Source: Arthrobacter sp. zg-Y1110 (GTDB lineage Bacteria > Actinomycetota > Actinomycetes > Actinomycetales > Micrococcaceae). From it: 64,000 nt of DNA. How positions within the stretch are numbered: the first letter of the stretch is position 1; every line of letters begins with the position of its first letter. The position numbers and the translations under genes are program-made. The DNA is taken from assembly GCF_025244865.1 (NCBI RefSeq), contig NZ_CP104272.1, positions 1,798,001 through 1,862,000 on the forward strand, read 5' to 3'. The notes under the pieces were generated by a model, which made no database searches, was not told the DNA's origin, and saw only the letters and a program-made list of their open reading frames with translations. This document shows positions 51,079-60,983 of this stretch, one piece after another.

Positions 51079-53688
51079 CTACAGTCCGGCCGCCTGGACG
51101 CGCAGGGACCGAAGCAGCTGGTCCTGCTGCTCGATGATAATCCGCCGCAGCGCACCCGGCGCGTCGGGATGGAGCTCCAGCCATTCGACCGATTTCTGCA
51201 CTACCGGATGGTCGGCCGGCGCTATGCCGGCTGCTGCGTCCTGGTGCCCCGGGTAGAGCCCGCCGACCACGCGTGAGGCCAGCTCGATGCTGCGCGCGGA
51301 CCAGACCCCGGTAAGTGAGGCGAAATAGTCCTCTACGTATCCGTCCAGCAGCTCGTGGCTGCCCAGGCCGAACCCGGTGATCGTGGCGGACAGCAGTTCG
51401 TTGGAGAGGCTGTCGGACTTCACTGCTGCCTGCCATGCCGCTGCCTTTACCTCCGGATCCGGGAAGGCAGCCGCAGCGGTGGTGTGGCCCACCCGGCCCG
51501 ACGCCGTGGTGTCCCGTTCCAGTTCCGCGTCCAGTTCCGCGCGGGTCGCGGAATCAGTGGCCGCAAGGGCCACCCACAGGCGCCAGCGAAGATCGGAATC
51601 CACTGCCAGGCCTTCGATGCCGGCGCTGCCGTCCAGCAGTCCGCGCAGCAGCTGGTTGTAGGTGCTGCTGCGCCGCCCGGCACCGGCGGCGGCCCGGGCC
51701 CAGATGATCTGCCGGTCGCTGCCAGGTGCGGCCGTCTTCAACTGCTCGGCAATATGCGCGTAGAACTCCTCGCGCAATCCGTCCCGCCGCGACGTCGGTG
51801 CGTAGTACTCGATGGCGCTGAGGGCGTTGTCCAGCAGTACCTGCAGGACGCCTGCACCGCTTTCCTGCGGCGCCACCCGCTGGACCAGCCGGACGTAGTC
51901 CTTGGCACTGAGGACACCGTCACGGACGCTGTTCCACAGAGCTGACAGGGTGATGGCCCGGGCCAGGGGATCGCTGAGCCGGTGCAGGGACTCCAGCAGG
52001 GTGCCCAGCGACGCGTCGTCAAAGCGGATCTTGGCGTAGGTAAGGTCCTCGTCGTTGAGCAGCAGGAGGGCCGGACGCTGCCTGCCGAGCAGTTCAGGTA
52101 CCTCCGTCCGTGCACCGGCGACGTCCAGTTCCACGCTGTCGATGCGGACCAGGGCGCCGGCGTCGTCGAAATCGTACAGGCCGACGCGGAGCCGGTGCGG
52201 CCGGGGGACCTGTTCTCCGCTGACCGGATCCGGAGCATTCTGCCGGATGACCACGGAAGTGTAGGCACCGGCGTCGTCGGTTTCGGTCTCCGGAACCAGG
52301 ACCGGAACGCCAGCGGTCTGGAGCCACCGGCTGGACCACAGCGCCATGTCCCTGCCGGACGCAGCTTCCAGTGCGCCGAGGAGATCCGCGAGCGTGGTGT
52401 TGCCGAAGGCATGGGCCCGGAAGTATCCCCGGGCGGCTTCGATAAAGGTATCGAACCCGACGTAGGCCACCAGCTGCTTGAGCACCGAGGCACCCTTGGC
52501 ATACGTGATGCCGTCGAAGTTCTGCTTCGCCGCCTCCAGGTCGGGAATGTCCGCCACGATGGGGTGCGTGGTGGGCAGCTGGTCCTGGACATAGGCCCAG
52601 GCCTTGCGCCGGTTCGCGAAGCTGACCCACGAGTTGGTGAAATCGGTGGCACGGTCCACGGCCAGGGCGCCCATGTAGTCCGCGAAGGACTCCTTGAGCC
52701 ACAGGTCGTCCCACCATTTCATGGTCACCAGGTCGCCGAACCACATATGCGCCATCTCGTGCAGGATGGTGTTCGCCCGTGCCTCGTACTGCGCCTCCGT
52801 GGCCCGGGACCGGAACACGTATGCCTCCGTGAAGGTCACCAGGCCGGGATTCTCCATGGCGCCGAGGTTGTACTCGGGGACGAAGGCCGAATCGTACTTC
52901 CCGAAGGGATACGGGAAGGCAAAGAGGTGGTGGAAGTAGTCCAGTCCCCGCTTCGTGACCGCGAAGATGTTTTCCGCGTCAAAATACCCGGCCAGGGAGG
53001 AACGGCAGTACGCAGCCAGCGGAACGTGCAGGTCGGTGCCGTCGTCGAGCCGGATGGACCACTCGTCCTGGGCTCGGTGGTACGGCCCGGCGAGGACCGT
53101 GGTGATGTAGGTGGAGATGCGCTGGGTGGGGGCGAACTTCCACCGGCTCAAGCTGCCGTCACCCAGCGGCGTCCGCTGCGTTTCGACGCCGTTGGAGGCC
53201 ACTTCCCAGCCGGTCGGCGCCGTTACGGTGAAACTGAAGGATGCCTTCAGGTCCGGCTGCTCAAAGTCGGCAAACACGCGCCGCGCGTCGGCGGGCTCGT
53301 ACTGCGTGTAGAGGTAGGTCTGCCCGTCCGCCGGGTCGCGGAAGCGGTGCAGGCCCTCGCCGCTGCGGCTGTAGAGGGCCGTGCCGTCCACGGTGACGGT
53401 GTTTTGCTCCTGCAGGCCGGGCAGGTGGATCCGGGAATCCTCCACAACATCCGCGAGGTCCAGCTCGACGCCGTTCAGGACCACCGAGGACACCCCGCCG
53501 TGGATGAAGTCCAGGAACGTCCCGGCACCGGGCTCTGAACAGTCGAAGGTTATGGTGCTTCGCGACCGGAATCCTGCGGCATCCTGGTCCAGGGCATTGC
53601 CCAGGTCCAGATGGACGTCGTAGGAGGTCACGGACAGCAGGCGGGACCGCAGAGCGGCTTCGTCACGGCTCAGGTTCTGGTTAGGCAC
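51079..53688 (-). CDS. pepN: Aminopeptidase N (M1 family)
   Basis: An 869-residue metallo-aminopeptidase that trims N-terminal residues from peptides. The substrate motif GAMEN is in YNLGAMENPGLV, and the zinc site is HEMAHMWFGDLV followed by the Glu of KESFADY. The C-terminal ~400 residues form the ERAP1-like helical domain usual for actinobacterial PepN. The GTG at 53688 is chosen because it lies four bases after the upstream gene's stop; TTG at 53700 is in frame but would overlap that gene. The protein lacks a signal peptide. Confidence 0.95.
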   Translation of the reverse strand: MPNQNLSRDEAALRSRLLSVTSYDVHLDLGNALDQDAAGFRSRSTITFDCSEPGAGTFLDFIHGGVSSVVLNGVELDLADVVEDSRIHLPGLQEQNTVTVDGTALYSRSGEGLHRFRDPADGQTYLYTQYEPADARRVFADFEQPDLKASFSFTVTAPTGWEVASNGVETQRTPLGDGSLSRWKFAPTQRISTYITTVLAGPYHRAQDEWSIRLDDGTDLHVPLAAYCRSSLAGYFDAENIFAVTKRGLDYFHHLFAFPYPFGKYDSAFVPEYNLGAMENPGLVTFTEAYVFRSRATEAQYEARANTILHEMAHMWFGDLVTMKWWDDLWLKESFADYMGALAVDRATDFTNSWVSFANRRKAWAYVQDQLPTTHPIVADIPDLEAAKQNFDGITYAKGASVLKQLVAYVGFDTFIEAARGYFRAHAFGNTTLADLLGALEAASGRDMALWSSRWLQTAGVPVLVPETETDDAGAYTSVVIRQNAPDPVSGEQVPRPHRLRVGLYDFDDAGALVRIDSVELDVAGARTEVPELLGRQRPALLLLNDEDLTYAKIRFDDASLGTLLESLHRLSDPLARAITLSALWNSVRDGVLSAKDYVRLVQRVAPQESGAGVLQVLLDNALSAIEYYAPTSRRDGLREEFYAHIAEQLKTAAPGSDRQIIWARAAAGAGRRSSTYNQLLRGLLDGSAGIEGLAVDSDLRWRLWVALAATDSATRAELDAELERDTTASGRVGHTTAAAAFPDPEVKAAAWQAAVKSDSLSNELLSATITGFGLGSHELLDGYVEDYFASLTGVWSARSIELASRVVGGLYPGHQDAAAGIAPADHPVVQKSVEWLELHPDAPGALRRIIIEQQDQLLRSLRVQAAGL

Positions 53689-53692
53689 CTGT

Positions 53693-55378
53693 TCATTCAA
53701 TCACTTCTGCCGGCCCCGGCGTTGCCGCATGACGTGGCCGGCTCCGCAGGCGGCTCCCAACCGCTGCTGCCTGCAATCGTTCCATCACTGCCGTGAAGGA
53801 CAACGAGGCCAGCACTATGAAATACGGCGCGTAGAGATAGAGGAACCGTGCACGGGCCTCGAAGAGCAAAAGGAACAGGAGCAATCCGAGCAGTGCAATC
53901 CGCATTGCCGAAAGCTCCGGGCGCAGGAGGCGGGGCGTCCGCAGGAACAACGGCACGGCCACGAGGGCAAGGACCGCGAACCAGGCTCCCTGCCAGAGGG
54001 AGAGCATCCATTGAAAGTTCGGACGGGTATTGCCGAACAGGTCCTGGATGCTTTGGTCTGCGGGGCGGGACGAAAGGAAATCCTCCCCGGTCAGCACTCC
54101 TTCGCCCCAGGAGAAGAAGGACCCGTCACCGGTGATCCACGCCAGCTTGTGGTGAAGGAAGACCACGTAGCCGCCCGGTCCCATGGCGGACACCCGGTTC
54201 TGGTAGGCCTGCAGGCCGTGCCGGAATTTCTCCTTTTCGCCGGTGATGGAAACCGTGCTCTGGTAATCACCCTCGTTGTATGTGCCGTAGTAGGGACCGT
54301 GGGGTCCCTGCGTGGTGCCTGCACCGACCTTCAGGAAATGCCCCGGGTTCATCGTGTGGGGATTGTCTTTGATATCGAACGCAATGACCGGGGTCTGTTG
54401 TTCAAACGCCGCAATCAGCCGGTTGCCGGCGAAGAAGCTCCCGCCAACAACCACAATTGCCAGAATCAGGACTGCGGAGTTCCTCCGGGAAGCGAGCAGG
54501 CATACCGCCGTGACGCCGGCAGCCACGAGGCAGATCAGCACGGTGGGTTTGATTCCGTAGCCCACTGCGGCCACCGCGCCCGCAAGGATCCACAGCGGCA
54601 CGCGGACGGTAAGCCGGGCCCAACGGCGGGACGCAAGCAGCAGGCAGAGGATCAGGACGGTGAACAGCACGCCCGCGGTGTCCGAGTAAAGCACTCCCGC
54701 CCACGGGGAGAGAACCAGGAAGACAGTTGCCGGCAGCAGCGAAACGGCGGCGGCCGTCCGGCCGCCCAGCATGCGTACCGCGCAGTAGGTCAGCACCGTC
54801 CCGGCGAAGAGCACCAACCCGTTGAGGAACGCCGTGATCATTCCCAGGTCCTGATAGCCGAGCGAGAGCGCGAGCTCGTAGTACGCCGCTACCAGCAGCA
54901 CCAAAAGCAGGTTGTTCGGGTTGGTCTCGAAATAGGGAGTTACGGAGTCAGCCGTTTTGCCTGCCAGTCCGGCGGCCGCATCGGCGATCGCATGCACATC
55001 CCAGTCCGGGGGAAGCCGGACGGCGTAGGCCACCCGCATCTGCAGGGCCAGCAGCAGGGCCCAGACCGCTGCCCACGTCAGGTACGCCCAGACGCGGTGC
55101 CGCACAGCCAGCGGCGCCGCTTTCTTCAGCAGCCAATACAGGCCGGCCATCAGCACGGGCACGGACGCCGCGGCGAGAAGGGCCCACCCGGTGCGGTACC
55201 GCGAAATGCCGTAATGCGGGTCGACCACGTTGGTCAGCAGGGCCCACAGGATCAACGCACAGAGAACCAGGCCGGCGGCAGCCGGCAAGTTCGCAAGCCG
55301 CGAGCGGGTTCGCAAAGACGCGGCATGACGCCGTTGGACGCTGTCGACGGTGTGTTGTGCAACGCCTTCTCCGGACAT
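53693..55378 (-). CDS. GT-C type integral membrane glycosyltransferase-like protein
   Basis: A 561-residue protein with about 11-12 helices. PPDWDVHAIADAA after the second or third helix carries the Asp pair (DWD) expected in the first outer loop of GT-C glycosyltransferases, and LYSDTAGVLFTVL resembles a second motif. A large outer loop follows (HTMNPGHFLKVGAG..., WITGDGSFFSWGEG). It may move a sugar from a lipid carrier to an envelope acceptor, but donor and acceptor are unknown. Short spacing to pepN (4 bases) suggests co-transcription without implying shared function. Confidence 0.75.
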   Translation of the reverse strand: MSGEGVAQHTVDSVQRRHAASLRTRSRLANLPAAAGLVLCALILWALLTNVVDPHYGISRYRTGWALLAAASVPVLMAGLYWLLKKAAPLAVRHRVWAYLTWAAVWALLLALQMRVAYAVRLPPDWDVHAIADAAAGLAGKTADSVTPYFETNPNNLLLVLLVAAYYELALSLGYQDLGMITAFLNGLVLFAGTVLTYCAVRMLGGRTAAAVSLLPATVFLVLSPWAGVLYSDTAGVLFTVLILCLLLASRRWARLTVRVPLWILAGAVAAVGYGIKPTVLICLVAAGVTAVCLLASRRNSAVLILAIVVVGGSFFAGNRLIAAFEQQTPVIAFDIKDNPHTMNPGHFLKVGAGTTQGPHGPYYGTYNEGDYQSTVSITGEKEKFRHGLQAYQNRVSAMGPGGYVVFLHHKLAWITGDGSFFSWGEGVLTGEDFLSSRPADQSIQDLFGNTRPNFQWMLSLWQGAWFAVLALVAVPLFLRTPRLLRPELSAMRIALLGLLLFLLLFEARARFLYLYAPYFIVLASLSFTAVMERLQAAAVGSRLRSRPRHAATPGPAEVIE

Positions 55379-55426
55379 GGCTCACGGGTCCTAGTTGGGT
55401 CGGCGGGGGAGTTGGGCCCGGTCCCA

Positions 55427-56473
55427 CTATCCGGCCAGCAGCACCGCCGCGGCTAGGCCCAGCCCGGATATCAGGGCCCACGAGGTCAACGCTGCTGCCG
55501 CCGCACGGAAACCGGAGGCGAAGAGTGTCCTCACCCGGACACCGGCCCCCAGCGCAAACAATGCCGCGGCAAACAGCAGTTCCTGCAGGACGGCGGCGGT
55601 TTCCAGCGCCGCCTCAGGCAGCACTCCCCAGGTGCGGACCAGGATCAGCGCGAGGAACCCGAGAACAAACAAGGGGACCAGCGGAGGGCGCTTGCCCTGC
55701 ACCGGAACCTGCGCCTCTGCACGCCGGGCCAGCAGTCCGGCGGCTGCGGTCATCGGTGCCAGCAGCACTACCCGCGCCAGTTTCACGACGACGGCCACCG
55801 CCAGGGCCGCGGTTCCTGCGGTCTGCGCCGTGGCGACTACCTGTCCGACGTCGTGCACGGACGCCCCGGCCCATGCGCCGAAAACTTCCGCCGGCAGGTC
55901 CAGCACCCTGCCGGCCAACGGCAGCGCCGCAATGGCGAGCGTGCCGCAAAGGGTGACCAGCGCGACCGGTACCACCGTTTCTTCGGTGCGGGTCCTGCGG
56001 ACTGCGGCCATTGCCCCGATGGCAGAAACGCCGCAGATGGAGAACCCGGCTGCGATGAGCACCGGTTCATCACCCGGAAGGCGGAACAACCGGCAGATGA
56101 CGTACGTCCCCGCGAACGCCGCCAGCACAAGCGCCACGATCAGCAGCAGTGCTGTCCAGCCCAGTCCGGCGATATCGACCAGCGAGACCTTCAGCCCCAG
56201 CAGCACGATTCCGAGGCGGAGGAATTTCCGCGCGGCCAGGGCCAGTCCGGGTTTCCAGGAACCGACGGCTTGGGCCGCGGTACCGGGTAGGTTCGCCGCC
56301 AGCAGGCCCAGCACAACTGCGGCTGTCAGGACAGGTACCGCGGGCAGGAGCTGATGCACCAGGAAGGACGCGGCGACGGCGGCCGCAGCGGTCAGCAGCC
56401 CGGGGACAGTGCGTTGCAGGCGGGCAGGCCGGGAGGACGGCACGGGGGAGGAGGCAGCGCGGGAATCTGGCAC
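55427..56473 (-). CDS. YeiH family (UPF0324) putative sulfate exporter
   Basis: A 348-residue membrane protein with about ten helices. KFLRLGIVLLGLKVSL, AAGFSICGVSAIGAMAAV and SVHDVGQVVATAQTAG are the conserved YeiH segments. Members are predicted exporters of sulfate or sulfonates, mainly from context; direct evidence is limited. The start is GTG at 56473 behind a GGCAGGG stretch. The gene is minus-strand and diverges from the cation ATPase; 48 bases separate it from the GT-C gene downstream. Confidence 0.88.
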   Translation of the reverse strand: MPDSRAASSPVPSSRPARLQRTVPGLLTAAAAVAASFLVHQLLPAVPVLTAAVVLGLLAANLPGTAAQAVGSWKPGLALAARKFLRLGIVLLGLKVSLVDIAGLGWTALLLIVALVLAAFAGTYVICRLFRLPGDEPVLIAAGFSICGVSAIGAMAAVRRTRTEETVVPVALVTLCGTLAIAALPLAGRVLDLPAEVFGAWAGASVHDVGQVVATAQTAGTAALAVAVVVKLARVVLLAPMTAAAGLLARRAEAQVPVQGKRPPLVPLFVLGFLALILVRTWGVLPEAALETAAVLQELLFAAALFALGAGVRVRTLFASGFRAAAAALTSWALISGLGLAAAVLLAG

Positions 56474-56621
56474 GTTTACACCCTGCCGCAGTCACGGCAG
56501 TTATCCAAAGCGCTCAGGCTTTCGGCCTTCCCGAGCCAGGCCTGCCCGCGGTTGGCATACTGCTCCCACGGCCTGCGTTGCTACCATTGGGGCACCATCC
56601 TCAAGGAACCGGGAAGCACCC

Positions 56622-59420
56622 ATGAGTTCGCAAGGCAACAGTGGAAGCGTCCCAGGCGTTTCCATGCAGCATCAGATCCAGTCCCCGTGGTTGTTCCCCG
56701 CTGAAGAGGTGGCAGCGGCGCTGAACACAGACCCGGATGCCGGGCTAGACGCCGGCGAAGTCCGGGACCGGCTGGACCGTTACGGGCCGAACCAGCTCGC
56801 CGAGGGCAAAAAGGTACCGGTGTGGCGGAAGATCCTGGCCCTGCTCTCGGACCGGTTGACCATCGTCCTGATCATCGCCGCGGTTGTCAGTGCCGTGGTC
56901 TCGCGCGAGTGGGAAACCCCGGTGGTGATCCTGCTGGTCATCATCCTCAACACCACCCTGAACTACGTGCAGGAGCAACGGGCCGAGAACAGCCTGGAAG
57001 CCCTGCGCAATGCGTCGGTGGACAGTTGCCGGGTGCTGCGGTCCGGGAACGCGGCAACAGTGGAGCGCACGGAGCTGGTGCCCGGCGACGTTGTGCTCCT
57101 TGAAGCGGGGGACAGTGTGCCGGCGGACGGACGGCTGCTGGAAGCCGTGCGCCTGCAGGTGGCCGAGGCTGCGCTCACCGGCGAGTCCAAGCCCACCAAT
57201 AAGATTGTCGCTCCGCTGTCGGATCCGCAGCTGCCGGTCGCGGACCGCACCAACCTGCTTTTTATGGACACCGATGTGACCCGTGGGCGCGGCGTGCTGC
57301 TGGTCACGGGGACCGGCATGGAAACCCAGATCGGCACCATCGCGCATTTGCTGGGCAGTACGGCGGAGGAAAAGACCACCCTGCAGCGCAGCATCGACCA
57401 GCTGGCACGTGTCCTGACCTACATCGCCTTCGCCGTCGTCACCCTCGTGTTCTTACTGGGGCTGCTGCGCGGGGACAGCTGGGAAGACCTGTTCCTGACC
57501 GCCGTCTCACTGGCCGTGGCCACCATTCCCGAGGGGCTGACCGCCGTTGTGGCCTTCACCCTCGCCATGGGTGCCTCCCGGCTTGCCGCACGCGGGGCGA
57601 TCATCAAGCAGCTGGCAGCCGTGGAGACCCTCGGCAGCACTTCGCAGATCTGCACGGACAAGACCGGCACGCTTACCCTCAATGAAATGACGGTGCGGCG
57701 GTTGTACTCGCCCGCGGGCCGCCGGTTCCGGGTGACCGGGAACGGCTATTCCACGGATGGAAAGATCCTCAGCCCCGACGGGCAGTCCGCCCCCTTGCCA
57801 CCGGAGGCGTTTATGGCCATGGCGCTGTGCAACGACGCCTCTGTCGAGGACGGCAGGCTGACCGGCGACCCGACCGAGGGCTCCCTCGTGGTCCTGGCGG
57901 AAAAGGGCGGGATCGACGTCGCCGGCGCCCGGGCCACCCACCGGCGCATCGCCGAGGTGCCGTTCGACTCCGACTACAAGTTCATGGCCACGTTCAACCG
58001 CTCGGACGACGCCGGGGCCGCCGTGCACTGCAACGTCAAGGGGGCGCCCGGCGTGGTCCTGGACCGGACGGCGTTCCTGCAGACCCCGGACGGCCTGGTT
58101 CCGCTGGACCCGGAGGAACGGGCGCGCATCTCCCGCGACGTGGAGTCCCTGGCCAACGCCGGCCTGCGGACCATGGCGGTAGCCGGGCGGGTACTGGATG
58201 CACCGCTGCCGTCCAGCCCGGATGCGCTGTTTGCCGAGGCTGCCAACCTGGTGCTGTACGCCGTCGTCGGAATCCTGGATCCGCCCCGGCAGGAGGCAGC
58301 CGAAGCCATTGCCCGCGCGCGGGCCGCCGGGATCGACGTGCACATGATCACCGGGGACCATCTGATCACGGCCTCGGCGATTGCCAGGGACCTCGGGATC
58401 GAGGGCAGGGCCGCAGCCGGCACGGCACTCGATGCCATGGATGATGCTGAACTGCGCAGGCAGGCTCCGCAGCTGGGGGTGCTGGCCCGGGTTTCCCCCG
58501 AACACAAGATCCGGATTGTGGAGGCACTTCAGGCGGACGGCTACATAGTGGCCATGACCGGCGACGGCGTGAATGACGCTCCGGCGCTGAAACGCGCCGA
58601 CATCGGGATTGCCATGGGCATCACCGGCACCGATGTGTCCAAGGGCGCGGCCAAGATGATCCTCACCGATGACAACTTCGCCACCATTGTGGCGGCTGTC
58701 GAAGAAGGCCGAGGCATCTACGACAACATCCTGAAATTCGTCCGGTTCCAGCTGACCACCGCCTGGGGGTTCGTGCTGATCTTCCTCGCGGCCGCAACCT
58801 TCGGCTTCGCCGGCGGGGCGCCCTTCACCGCGCTGCAGATCCTGTGGGTGAACATCATCATGGACGGTCCGCCCGCCTTGGCCCTCGGCGTGGACCGGAC
58901 CGATCCGGACGTGATGAAAAAGCCGCCCCGGCCGGCCACCGAGCCCCTGCTTACGGCCCGGCGGATCGCGGTGCTGACAATGCTCGGCATCGTGATGGCG
59001 GTGGGCACCTGTACCGTCCTGGTCAATGCGCCGCGGTGGTTCCCCGAAAGCGCCGGCAGTACCAACTTCGCCACCACCATGGCCTTTACCACCTTCGTGT
59101 TCTACCAAGTGTTCAACCTGTTGAACGTCCGCTCGGAAACCGGCAGCATCTTCACGCTGCGGACCTTCACCAACCGCGCCATCTGGGTTTCCCTCGTCGC
59201 AGTGGTGGTGCTGCAGATCCTGGTGGTGCAGCTGAGCATCTTCGCGGGAATCTTCGACACGGTGCCGCTGACCTCAGCGCAGTGGTTCCTCTGCTTCGCC
59301 GTCGGCGCGACCGTCCTGGTGGTCTCCGAGATCGGCAAGGCGGTGCAGCGGCTGTCCGCCCGCCGTCGTCGGCCGGGGCCTGCGGCTGTGCCGAAGTCCT
59401 ACCAGGGGGAGGGCTTGTAG
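56622..59420 (+). CDS. P-type cation-transporting ATPase (P2 class, probably Ca2+)
   Basis: A 932-residue ATPase with ten helices. The phosphorylated Asp is Asp346 in CTDKTGTLTLNEM; GDGVNDAPALKRAD at ~647 and the TGES-like AALTGESKPTNK loop are present. In helix 4 ATIPEGLTAVVA and in helix 6 WVNIIMDGPPALALG keep the Ca2+-site Glu, Asn and Asp; helix 5 (FQLTTAWGF) lacks the extra SERCA residues, resembling one-site SPCA pumps. So it probably exports Ca2+ (or Mn2+). AAGGAA lies 13 bases before the ATG. Its end overlaps the next gene by 22 bases. Confidence 0.92.
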   Translation: MSSQGNSGSVPGVSMQHQIQSPWLFPAEEVAAALNTDPDAGLDAGEVRDRLDRYGPNQLAEGKKVPVWRKILALLSDRLTIVLIIAAVVSAVVSREWETPVVILLVIILNTTLNYVQEQRAENSLEALRNASVDSCRVLRSGNAATVERTELVPGDVVLLEAGDSVPADGRLLEAVRLQVAEAALTGESKPTNKIVAPLSDPQLPVADRTNLLFMDTDVTRGRGVLLVTGTGMETQIGTIAHLLGSTAEEKTTLQRSIDQLARVLTYIAFAVVTLVFLLGLLRGDSWEDLFLTAVSLAVATIPEGLTAVVAFTLAMGASRLAARGAIIKQLAAVETLGSTSQICTDKTGTLTLNEMTVRRLYSPAGRRFRVTGNGYSTDGKILSPDGQSAPLPPEAFMAMALCNDASVEDGRLTGDPTEGSLVVLAEKGGIDVAGARATHRRIAEVPFDSDYKFMATFNRSDDAGAAVHCNVKGAPGVVLDRTAFLQTPDGLVPLDPEERARISRDVESLANAGLRTMAVAGRVLDAPLPSSPDALFAEAANLVLYAVVGILDPPRQEAAEAIARARAAGIDVHMITGDHLITASAIARDLGIEGRAAAGTALDAMDDAELRRQAPQLGVLARVSPEHKIRIVEALQADGYIVAMTGDGVNDAPALKRADIGIAMGITGTDVSKGAAKMILTDDNFATIVAAVEEGRGIYDNILKFVRFQLTTAWGFVLIFLAAATFGFAGGAPFTALQILWVNIIMDGPPALALGVDRTDPDVMKKPPRPATEPLLTARRIAVLTMLGIVMAVGTCTVLVNAPRWFPESAGSTNFATTMAFTTFVFYQVFNLLNVRSETGSIFTLRTFTNRAIWVSLVAVVVLQILVVQLSIFAGIFDTVPLTSAQWFLCFAVGATVLVVSEIGKAVQRLSARRRRPGPAAVPKSYQGEGL

Positions 59421-60835
59421 TCCTTGAGGAAGACGCCGTACTGGTCTTCGCCGTTTTCGCCCATCACGATCGGGTCGTAGACGCGGGCCGCGCCGTCGAC
59501 CAGGTCCAGCGGCGCGTGGAAGCCTTCCTCAGCCAACCGCACCTTCGTGGGGTGGGGACGCTCGTCGGTGATCCAGCCGGTGTCCACGGCCGTCATGAGG
59601 ATCCCGTCCGTTTCCAGCATTTCCTCGGCGCTGGTGCGCGTGAGCATATTCAGCGATGCCTTGGCCATGTTGGTGTGCGGATGTCCGGGCCCCTTGTAAC
59701 GGCGGGAGAACTGTCCTTCCATGGCTGACACGTTCACGATGTACTTCCGCCGTGCCGAAGACGCGGCCATCGCGGGGCGGAGCCGGTTGACGAGCAGGAA
59801 CGGTGCCGTGACGTTGCACAGCTGCACCTCGAGCATCTCCAGCGGGTCCACTTGGTCCACCACCTGCGTCCAGCTGTTAATCGGCGCCGTGTCCGGTACC
59901 AGCCCGCCGGCGTCGATCGCCGTTCCGGCCTCCATCCGCGCCAGCGACGAAGATCCGGCGGTGAGTGCCAGGGCAGTGACGGCGTCTGCTGCCAGCACCG
60001 GATGCGCGGCGACTGACCCGGCCAGCGCCGTGGGATGCGCGTCGTAGGTGTGCCCGAAGGTGACCAGCTCGGGCATGGGGCCGTCCGGCAACGGCGCCAG
60101 TTCGGCGTCGGTCAGCGGGCGGTAGGCGTTGGAGGACCGCCGGACGGTCTGGGCGGCATTGTTGATCAGGATGTCCAGGGGACCGGCCTCCGCCACGGAC
60201 TCGGCAAGCGAGATGACCTGGGCCGGGTCGCGCAGGTCGATGCCGACGATGCGCAGCCGGTGCAGCCAGTCCGCCGAGTCTTCCATCGCGGCGAAACGGC
60301 GGGCAGCGTCCTTCGGGAAGCGGGTGGTGATGGTGGTGTGCGCACCGTCGCGCAGGAGCCGCAGGGCGATATACATGCCGATCTTGGCGCGGCCGCCGGT
60401 CAGCAGTGCCCGCCTGCCGGTCAGGTCGGTGCGGGCGTCCCGTTTGGTGTGGCTGAAGCCCGCGCATTCGGGGCAGAGCTGGTGGTAGAACGCATCCACC
60501 ACGGTGTAGGGCTGCTTGCAGATGTAGCAGTTGCGCGGCTTGAGCAGCGTGCCGGCGGACGGTCCGTGCGCCGCGGTGGTGAGCTGCGCCCCGCGGGTCT
60601 CATCGTCAATCCGGTCAGCGGCGCCCGTGGCCGTGAGGGCGACGACGGCGCGGTCCGCCTCTGCAACGGCGGAGCGCTTTTCGTTCTTCCGGTGCTTCTT
60701 CACGGACTTGAACATCTTGGCGGTGGCCCGCCGGACCGCGACGTAGTCGGGGTTTTCTTCATCCAGGACATGGATGGAAGCCAGGACCTTCAGGGCTGTC
60801 TGGATTTCTTCCGGGCTTAGTTCAGGGGTGCTCAT
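59399..60835 (-). CDS. SDR family protein with N-terminal zinc ribbon and atypical active site
   Basis: A 478-residue protein. The first ~80 residues are helical and basic (ATAKMFKSVKKHRKNEKR). CYICKQPYTVVDAFYHQLC with CPEC forms a C-x2-C...C-x2-C zinc ribbon near residues 118-141. The Rossmann fold then starts with LTGGRAKIGMYIA and ILINNAAQ. At the catalytic site, NVSAMEG holds the Ser, but Thr stands four residues before the Lys in HTNMAKASL, so the usual Tyr is missing. AAAGG precedes the ATG at 60835 by five bases; a start at 60853 has none. The substrate is unknown. Confidence 0.85.
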   Translation of the reverse strand: MSTPELSPEEIQTALKVLASIHVLDEENPDYVAVRRATAKMFKSVKKHRKNEKRSAVAEADRAVVALTATGAADRIDDETRGAQLTTAAHGPSAGTLLKPRNCYICKQPYTVVDAFYHQLCPECAGFSHTKRDARTDLTGRRALLTGGRAKIGMYIALRLLRDGAHTTITTRFPKDAARRFAAMEDSADWLHRLRIVGIDLRDPAQVISLAESVAEAGPLDILINNAAQTVRRSSNAYRPLTDAELAPLPDGPMPELVTFGHTYDAHPTALAGSVAAHPVLAADAVTALALTAGSSSLARMEAGTAIDAGGLVPDTAPINSWTQVVDQVDPLEMLEVQLCNVTAPFLLVNRLRPAMAASSARRKYIVNVSAMEGQFSRRYKGPGHPHTNMAKASLNMLTRTSAEEMLETDGILMTAVDTGWITDERPHPTKVRLAEEGFHAPLDLVDGAARVYDPIVMGENGEDQYGVFLKDYKPSPW

Positions 60836-60934
60836 GGGGGCCTTTACGCTCATCGGCACCGGAGGATCCACAGTGCAGGCGCACCATGTGCGCCCTCCGA
60901 GGATACCGGACAAGACAGCAGGCACCCGTATCGA

Positions 60935-60975
60935 GGGCGGGGGCACCGGGATATCTCACACCCGGCGCCCCGCCC
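60935..60975 (-). terminator. Stem-loop after glgC
   Basis: GGGCGGGGGC with ACCGGG pairs with CCCGG and GCCCCGCCC with small bulges. On the minus strand it lies eight bases after the glgC stop. No U-tract. The gap to the SDR gene also holds a smaller hairpin (GGCGCAC/GTGCGCC, 60878-60894). Confidence 0.6.
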
Positions 60976-60983
60976 CTGACCGG

